Positions 18,685-25,041 of a DNA stretch of 25,041 nucleotides are shown here, in pieces. Source of the DNA: Elysia marginata. Its lineage: Eukaryota > Mollusca > Gastropoda > Plakobranchidae. The notes below the pieces were generated by a model, which saw nothing but the letters and a program-made list of their open reading frames with translations, made no database searches and was not told the origin of the DNA. The stretch lies in the NCBI GenBank assembly GCA_019649035.1, contig BMAT01003158.1, positions 1-25,041 on the forward strand. Direction: 5' to 3'. How positions within the stretch are numbered: the stretch's first letter is position 1; every line of letters starts with the position of its first letter. A program made the position numbers and the translations under genes.

Positions 18685-20004
18685 TACTTGTTTAACTACT
18701 AAACAAGGAATTCAGCAATAAATTCCTGCCCCTCCATTGAGTTGAAAAGACCTATAGTGATATATATATATATATATATATAAAATGAAATTTGCATTGT
18801 TTATTTAAAAATATTGACATTTTTCTTAGTAAAGTTCATCATCATGACTATAGCAACTTACAGTTACACCTGAGTGTTTCTTTTTTTTTTTCAGTGTGTA
18901 AAGCCCATGTCTACTAAAATGAATATTGTGTTGCCAGTCATTATCTCCATCTGAAAAGTGTTTTATATGCTTTAATTCCATTTACTTGTGTTTGAAATGA
19001 GAATGTATTATTTATTTATTACGGGTTAGATTATTTTTTATTTAAATGTTACATTCAAAGTTTTGTTTAATTAACAGATCAAAAGTAATTTTGTTTTGAA
19101 CCATATGTACACCTTAGAATTGTTTCTAGGTTTTAATCAGGTTGTAAGCGCTTTGTTTTGTTAATGTCAGTATTGATTCAATGAAAGAAAACAGATTAAA
19201 ATACTATCAATATATTTATGCTCTACTCTTGTTAAAACTGTTTTTGGCTTTGTGCAATTTTCGAAAGATATTGGTTTTTTATTTGCAAATTTATGACATG
19301 GCTCTCATTTTTTCAGGAGGAAGGGGTCTGTGATTAAATATTCTGGGCATTCTCAGGTTTTATCCTGAATTCAGGATTTTTTTTTCCATATTGAGGAAGA
19401 AAAATCCTCATCTGGATATACACTACTTATGTGAGTTGCACCAGCAAGCTTTGAAATCATCATTAGCTAAAGCAATGTTTTACAATGTTATATTATGTAT
19501 GCCCTGACCTCAGGATTTTTTTCTCAAGTAGAGCCCACCCCTGATATTCTGTTTTTAAAACCACATTGATCCTATTCTTATGTACATATTTTTCAACTAA
19601 CAAAATAATTCATAAGGTCTGGAAAGAGCGGTCTTTTAGTGGAAGTGTACATTAATCTTCAGTTTTGCAATTTGTATGCACAATAATTAAAGATTTTACC
19701 TTCCCCGGATGTGTGCTAAAAATAGACCTGTCAACCAAAGAAATTATTTTTTTCATAAACCAGCCATTACCTGACATCAAAAGTCTAAGAATACCTCATT
19801 CAATCTTTTTTGTACTTGCCTGAATTATTATGCAAGCATAAGAAATAGTCATCTTAGTTTTATAAGTACAACTAAAAGGTAACACTCCGTATTGAAGTTT
19901 GTGGTACAGCTAATCATTGTATTTGATTTTTTATCAGTAATAAGTTAAATTGTGCAAAAGATTGAATTTTATACTTCTGTTATCCTATATTTGATGCGAG
20001 TATT
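18685..20004. other. Intergenic stretch, simple repeat only
   Basis: The stretch is AT-rich with a TA dinucleotide run. Small palindromes around cctgaattcagg lie near 19363. A short segment near 19729 (gacctgtcaacc) resembles the MITE ends but lacks a partner. No gene was recognised. Confidence 0.6.
18760..18782. repeat. (TA)n dinucleotide repeat
   Basis: About eleven TA units lie just downstream of the pogo-like element. Confidence 0.9.
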
Positions 20005-20222
20005 AAGGAGCAAGGAGTAGGGTCCTTATTTTTCTTGGCACGCGGCATAGTGAGTTAGTTCTAAGCCATCACTTTCCTCAAAGTCACCTATTCTTAAGAG
20101 ACCTAGTTACCCATTAAGTGCTGAGTGAGCACCACAGAGAAATTTTGCTTGGACTGGGAATCGAACTCTGGACCTCTTGCATAGCCATCAACTGCCCTAC
20201 TTATTTAGCTACTGCTCACCCC
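20005..20222 (-). mobile_element. tRNA-derived SINE (decayed)
   Basis: The - strand starts near 20222 with a tRNA-like head. It has an A-box-like TAGCTAAATAAG followed by a B box AGTTCGATTCC (+ strand 20157-20167). A body of about 150 bases without tRNA character follows. The cloverleaf is incomplete, so this is a SINE head and not a working tRNA gene. The 3' end is approximate. Confidence 0.65.
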
Positions 20223-21442
20223 ATTTTCATAGTAAAAACATGCCCAATTTTTTTTACGCCATACAGAAGTTTCATAGGCTCACTGTAAAAGGTAAATAAA
20301 CTCTCTGATAAGCTGGAAGTCCCAGGTAAAATTTTTTTTAATTTATCATTTTTCGTTTTACAAGACTGGTTTATTTCCAACTATTTGAAAAGGATCCTGA
20401 TATAATCAGTTTCAGTTGTCTTTGTTCATCAAATTGTTCCTTATCAAAATATAGATATATATTAACTTTTGGGGCATGAAGTGTCTCTTCAAATACATGC
20501 TGGTTACATGATCATACATGGCAGCTATTCTCTTGCACTTGGTAAGGCCTATTTATGCTCTTTGGCTTTAAAAAAGAAAGTTCCATTTTTTTTAAGATAA
20601 AACTTTTCTCGAAAATTAGTACTGCTTCTCTTGGTAATTCCTCTTCCCCACCCCACTCCTTAACTTAAGTTTGTAGATCAAGATTAAGATTGCAACAGTT
20701 CAAATTTGCCTCCCTCAAACTATTATCGAAAAATGTCTGAGAATAATGTCCATTCTATACTTAAGCAAGGAAGGTCATTCACATTTACCATAGCATCCAA
20801 ATTTAGACCAAGTTACAAGAACAGAAAAGCCCAGTATTTGCACAAATCCACATTGGTTGCAGGGAGAAATAGATAAGAGTGGGCGTACAGGGAATAATCA
20901 GGTATGGGGGAAAGAGTCTCACTTGCAATATCCATGACAAATTTTTGCTACTTGTGATGTCTTGATGTAGAGTTTTAAAACCCTGCAGGCTCCTACTGAA
21001 CCTGTGAGTTGTACTCTAAATCTAGTTGCTGATAGTTTGTTTTGTACATATTGTACTGTGTCTCTAGGATTTTGGACGACTTGCGACTGCAATTTTTGAT
21101 AACTCCCACGGCCTGGCTGTAGAATTTGTATTTGCTGCAAATTTTTAATCGAAAGTTGCATATTTGACAATAGTAAAAACTAAAGACTGTGGGTGCTGGA
21201 ATAAATTAATTTACCTAGCTAATCCAACACGCACCTAATGCGCGCCCTCCACTATGCAGATCTATCGTCAAGCCATACGATCAAGGCATCTGATGTTTGA
21301 ACTGATTCAAACGGACAGACGATAATGTCTCCACATTAGTCAGATCGACCATCAGGCCTTCACCGTGCAGGCACAAGGCCTACAAAGCCTAGGGATTGAG
21401 AAGTTGTACTGAGCTATTTAGATCCCCTCCCCAAATGCCACA
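20223..21442. other. Intergenic stretch, nothing recognised
   Basis: About 1.2 kb has no gene or clear repeat. The 83-codon - strand frame at 20919-21170 shows no family signature. From about 21200 the sequence becomes richer in GC and in short words such as gatc and gcct, leading into the Harbinger-like fragment. Confidence 0.5.
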
Positions 21443-21649
21443 ATGCCTTCTAAGCGTAAAGTTGAACTTGCGGTTCTAGCTCTTTGTCTCAACAAGTTGA
21501 ATGTGAAGAAGAAGAAGAAAAGAAGAGCAGAATGGGTGAAGAAATGGCTTTTGGATAGAGATAAACACACTCACATAAATATACTGTCAGAGTTAAGAAC
21601 ATATCCATCAGATTTCCATAATTATATGCGAATGGATGACGAGACCTAA
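21443..21649 (+). pseudogene. Harbinger/PIF-type transposase N-terminal fragment
   Basis: A 68-codon frame has a Lys/Arg-rich start followed by AEWVKKWLLDRD, then LSELRTYPSDFHNYMRMDDET. The pattern W...L..R, then (L..EL)...F.NY.RM, is the N-terminal signature of Harbinger (HARBI1-like) transposases. A stop comes exactly where these proteins continue with Phe and a Leu-rich helix. In-frame sequence after the stop (SLRNDVRRLLSF) could be the decayed continuation. No DDE catalytic part is visible. The assignment rests on a short motif. Confidence 0.5.
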
Positions 21650-22724
21650 CATTCTTTACGGAACGATGTCCGCAGATTATTAAGTTTTTTAGTGATGGAA
21701 TCTCGGCTAGCCGCTGGTTCAAATTTCTTCACACACTGCAGCAAAAAATCATAATATATGCCTGTTCTCTCATATGTTTGTTGCTATAATTTTTTTTGAT
21801 TTGACCATCCAGAGGCACTCGTGTGATCTGTATACGTAGATTAATAAAATCTATAACATTTTCTTTACACCATGAAGTCATGTTTGACTTTTTTATTTTA
21901 ATGAATGAAAGAAAGAAGATCTATTTCACTAAAACGTAACCAAATTTACACGCCTAGGCCTATTGTCTAGCTTGGAATGCCTTGGATCCAGACAGCCTAG
22001 TGTCAGCCTAGCCGAGACTGCTTGACCTAATCACATCCCCAACAAGAGCCTAGGACCTATATCCCGCCCTACTAGGTGAAAAAGAAATCGCGGCGAGCAG
22101 AATTAAAATAAAAACCACAATATTAAATGCGTAAGCCCTTGTTATTTAGTATCATTCTACGTGGAAATTCGACGGTGAATTCGATTCTGAAGTCAGATTT
22201 GCAAAATTGAACAATTTTTACTCCACTTTTTTCGTCCCGCCTAAGCTGACTGGCGACCAATCTGAAAATATCAAGCACTGCTTGATATCTCCCCGGCTCA
22301 GACCTGTCCATCGGATTCAGATGAATCTGAATATGATTTCGCTCCACACAAAAAAAACTTTTTTTTTACGTTAATCATCTGAGGTTTGGCTTCTTTTTGG
22401 CATGTACTAGATAAAGATTATGGTAAATCTATTACCATCACATGACTGTGTGGTTCAGGAAACGCTGAATTAATGTCCAGGATCGATGGTCGCTTGATCT
22501 GTCCAGGCCTACTAGATCTGAGTAATGATTTTAGTTATGAAGTACTAAAGTAATCCCAATCCTCATGTTTAGGTCTGCGAGAGAAGAACCTCTAAAGCCA
22601 CAAGTTCCACTAGATTCAAAACTTTTGGGTTTGAAACTAATGAGCACTGTGTTTTACTGTTGACTGTAAAAAATGTGACAAACGACAATCGTTTGAGGTT
22701 TTGTTTACAAGATCTTCTTCTTAA
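21650..22724. other. Intergenic stretch, nothing recognised
   Basis: This is mixed AT-rich sequence with some GC-richer patches (cctaggcct words near 21955-22070). Frames such as 22123-22347 on the - strand carry no recognised motif. Confidence 0.5.
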
Positions 22725-22995
22725 GGTGTCAGGTCTGGCGCAGACATCGACGATCAGGGATTTCCAAGCCTCTCTGTCCTCAGTCTGTCTGAATATGTCC
22801 AGCTTAGACAGCCTCTTGTACTGTAGGATATGTTAATGAATCGAGACAATATCTGTCTCGGCCAAGCGCAAGACTTCTTCATTTGTTTTCTTCTCTGTCC
22901 ATGAAACTCTAAAAATTCTTCAGAGAAACCACATTTCGACGGCCAGCAAATGTTCCTTTGACATTTCTTTGCTAATTGTCCAGCACTAGAACGCT
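22725..22995 (-). pseudogene. Non-LTR retrotransposon polyprotein tail (fragment)
   Basis: On the - strand the order of motifs is CWTISKE, then LLAVEMW, RVSWTEKKTNEEVLRLAE, and finally RQTEDREAWKSLIVDVC. This is the usual ending of endonuclease/reverse-transcriptase polyproteins of non-LTR elements. A stop follows EMWFL, and the segment between the NEEVL and EDREAW blocks is deleted. The reverse transcriptase core is absent. The 96-codon frame at 22754-23044 is a shifted reading of the same stretch. Confidence 0.75.
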
Positions 22996-23498
22996 CTTTA
23001 TCCTTATTAAATGATATTATTTGAGGCCTCGCTTTAACGAACAAGGGCCTGCTCAGACTTCAAGTGTAACGAAGCTGTGGGCATTTAAGTCTAACCTAAG
23101 AAGAGCATGAAAATTTTGCCAAGTCGTGCTAAGTTGAATCGTACAAACGATACCCAAGGCACCGTAACTGGACCAGGCCTATCGAGTGTGATACAGGTAG
23201 AGGAGGCTGTAGCTGTGCAGCGTGTCAGGGATGTGCTCTTCAATAGATGCATAAATCTTGGAAATTTGACACGAAATATTCCTAATAACTTGAATTTTTT
23301 TCTTTACTAATAATGATCTTGGATGTAGCAAAAAATGAATGAATAAATAAATATGTTTAGAGTCCTCCACTGTCGAAGGCAGTCTCATGTACCCTAGCAG
23401 GCCTATACACACCAGAGCCAATTCAACTCGTATTTCAGAGCATTTCAGTACGGCAGCCTGTTACTAGTGTTAGGCGCTCATATAACATTCCACAAATT
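22996..23498. other. Intergenic stretch, nothing recognised
   Basis: Short frames on both strands (23107-23310, 23179-23421) have no family signature and overlap each other. There are no clear repeats. Confidence 0.5.
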
Positions 23499-23665
23499 TC
23501 AAGTACTGCCTTTAGCCAGTACCCATTTTACAGGTGGGTGGACTGGGAAAGTTAGGGTAAATTGCTTTCCCAAAGCAATTATTGCAACATGACATGGTCG
23601 GGAATCGAACCCAAGACCTCCAGATCTCAAGTCCGACGCGCTAACCACTCTGCCCGGCTGCCCCC
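23499..23665 (-). mobile_element. tRNA-derived SINE (well preserved head)
   Basis: The - strand begins GGGGCAGCCGGGCAGAG, with an A box TGGTTAGCGCG (+ 23637-23647) and a perfect B box GGTTCGATTCC (+ 23601-23611). The head resembles a class II (Leu/Ser-like) tRNA. It continues into a body with CCACCTGTAAAATGGGTAC, a module similar to the conserved part of MIR-like SINEs. The RNA polymerase III promoter looks intact. The right end of the body may extend a few tens of bases further, toward 23430. Confidence 0.82.
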
Positions 23666-23675
23666 TATTATCAAG

Positions 23676-23765
23676 AAGGCACAACACAAATTTTCACATT
23701 TCTGAAATTTTCAAATACTCTTACAATGGCACTCTATAATACAAGGGGCACAAGTGGAAGACAAA
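23676..23765 (+). repeat. Dispersed repeat R3, copy 1
   Basis: Blocks in order are acaacacaaattttcacatt, then caaatactcttacaatggc and acaaggggcacaagtgg. The same order occurs at 23850-23940 and 24821-24919. Confidence 0.55.
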
Positions 23766-23849
23766 GATTGTGTATATTTTTTATTGTAAACATTTTCTTT
23801 GTTAGCAGTGTGTAAAGCGCAGTAGACTTGGGCAAATGTGTGAAAGAAA

Positions 23850-23940
23850 CCAGGAACACACAAATTTTCCAGATTTCAATGAATATCTTAATACTTAACA
23901 ACTGCACCATATAAAACAAGGGGCACATATGGTAGAAAAG
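23850..23940 (+). repeat. Dispersed repeat R3, copy 2
   Basis: Blocks are aacacacaaattttccagatt, then aacaactgcaccatataaa and acaaggggcacatatgg. The copy starts about 170 bases after copy 1 in the same orientation. Confidence 0.55.
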
Positions 23941-24259
23941 AGCCTAGAAAAATCTTTAGTTTTTTTTTCGTAAATTGCGGAAAGGGGTAGGAAAGTCATA
24001 TCTCCGACATGCCGAGGACACAGCATGTATATGTAAATGCAACTAGTGACAAGCAACGATTGTCACAAACTAAATGTAGTTGGACAATGAAAAGAACTAG
24101 AATTAAACGCAACAAAAGTGAAGTTCATGCATGGTAGAAATTGGCAAGAGTGTTCTAAATATTGCCGATTAAAGAAAATAATCAAGTTCCATCAAACCAT
24201 AAGACGGACTGCTTCAAAGAAAAGGGAATGAAAAGAACGAAAAAAATGCTGGATCACAA

Positions 24260-24480
24260 TAACATCTACAAAGATAGATCTATAGGAAAAGAACTAAAAA
24301 TAAAACTTATGAAATGTTTGTTATGGAGGGTAAAAACATGGGGCAAAAGGGTCGATTTGACAGTAAAGAAGACAAGCAAAAGACAACTCTGCTGAAACGT
24401 GGTTCAACAAACGTCTCCTCAGATTAAGTTGGAAAGAAAAAAAGAACTGATGAAGCGATTGCGCTGAACGTATCAGTTCG
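24260..24480 (+). pseudogene. Second non-LTR retrotransposon tail fragment
   Basis: On the + strand, IGKELKIKLMKCLLWRVKTWG (the consensus has a Tyr-Gly-x-Glu-x-Trp motif here) is followed after frame breaks by WFNKRLLRLSWKEKK and TDEAIALN. This is the same region of the same protein class as the fragment at 22725-22995, but in the opposite orientation and more damaged. The 77-codon frame at 24162-24395 covers only its first part. Confidence 0.65.
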
Positions 24481-24820
24481 AAGACAGTTTCTACATCACC
24501 AGAAAAAAAAACTTAGGAAAAAACATTTTGATGAAACCAATGCACATTATTGAAAGAAAAGTTAAACTTGAGGCGTCCATGCAGCTACAAAACTAAAAAA
24601 AAAAAACAAGCTCAGTAGTAAGTAAGTAGCATTTTCATGGACATCATCCTCAAGCACTTTCTGTGTGGTGATTGGAAAGGAAGCGTTAAGTACATATCGA
24701 AATGTTTAGAAGCAGAGTGCGTAGGCACAGGAAACTTGGGCAAGACATATGATTTTCGTAGTAAAACCTGTAATGATTTTGTGGGCAAGAGTCTCTTGCC
24801 TGTGATGTATTAAAGAAATT
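24481..24820. other. Intergenic stretch, possibly more retroelement debris
   Basis: This stretch is A-rich and probably continues the decayed element to its left, but no motif is clear enough to call. Confidence 0.4.
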
Positions 24821-24919
24821 GGGAGCGCACAACACAAATTTCCCAATTTAAGAGAATTTTTTAAATACTCCAACAACGGCATGCTGTTTAAAAACATGGG
24901 GCACATGTAGAAATAGACT
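24821..24919 (+). repeat. Dispersed repeat R3, copy 3
   Basis: Blocks are cacaacacaaatttcccaat, then aaatactccaacaacggc and acatggggcacatgtag. It lies about 1 kb after copy 2, in the same orientation. Upstream context (acttgggcaa) is also shared with copy 2. Confidence 0.55.
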
Positions 24920-25041
24920 GGGTAATTTTTTGGCCGAAGTTTCACCAAGGTCCAAGCACCTGTGTACAGTGGCTACGCTTTACATACATCCGTTGGATCG
25001 TGAAGAATAACTGTTTTGGTGGTAGGTCCGAAACGAGAGAC

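Noticed and set aside
19363-19410. Palindromes cctgaattcagg and an AGGATTTTT/AAAAATCCT inverted pair as a regulatory hairpin
   Set aside because: They are short and AT-rich with no nearby gene; expected by chance in this composition.
23601-23665. A functional tRNA gene
   Set aside because: The A and B boxes are good, but a SINE body follows and no complete acceptor stem could be paired.
1-25041. CRISPR arrays, bacterial operons or promoters
   Set aside because: Introns, SINEs and animal gene content make the sequence eukaryotic; no regularly spaced palindromic repeats were seen.

Overview
The window is animal nuclear DNA: AT-rich, with many small exons bounded by GT/AG splice sites, long introns, tRNA-derived SINEs and relics of several DNA-transposon superfamilies. 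The gene family and repeat mix fit an invertebrate, plausibly a mollusc. That last step is a guess from overall texture, because no single marker in the window proves it.

Left half (about 1-13,800, + strand): one gene dominates. It is the 3' part of BAP1 (called Calypso in flies), the nuclear deubiquitinase that removes mono-ubiquitin from histone H2A. I could assemble eight exons (1078-1103, 1209-1360, 2188-2266, 3347-3470, 8003-8879, 9400-9461, 12064-12156, 12711-12956). Their phases all fit, and together they give 552 codons and a stop. They carry the catalytic His and Asp, the end of the UCH fold, a long Ser/Thr-rich disordered middle encoded by one 877-base exon, and the C-terminal ULD with a lysine-rich tail. 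The catalytic Cys and roughly 130 N-terminal residues lie left of the window. The introns hold two copies of a small inverted-repeat transposon (one with a perfect 8-base target duplication), a triplet-repeat tract, four diverged copies of a repeat unit in the 4.5-kb intron, and other dispersed repeats.

Right half (about 13,800-25,041): no intact gene was recognised. It is a graveyard of mobile elements: a nearly full-length but broken piggyBac-type transposase on the - strand (about 14,150-16,300) with a 36-base minisatellite inside it; an 850-base pogo/Tigger-like inverted-repeat element with TA duplication (17,835-18,684); two tRNA-derived SINEs on the - strand; a fragment with Harbinger-transposase character; two decayed tails of non-LTR retrotransposon polyprotein in opposite orientations; and several dispersed low-copy repeats.

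The most useful leads are: two possible protein phosphatase 1 docking motifs and two SUMO-type motifs in the BAP1 linker, a short linker motif shared with human BAP1, one 26-base microexon and a possible second one of 15 bases, the four intronic repeat units with a CTCF-like core, and the minisatellite that appears to have expanded after the piggyBac gene died. No wholly new system could be established from sequence alone.
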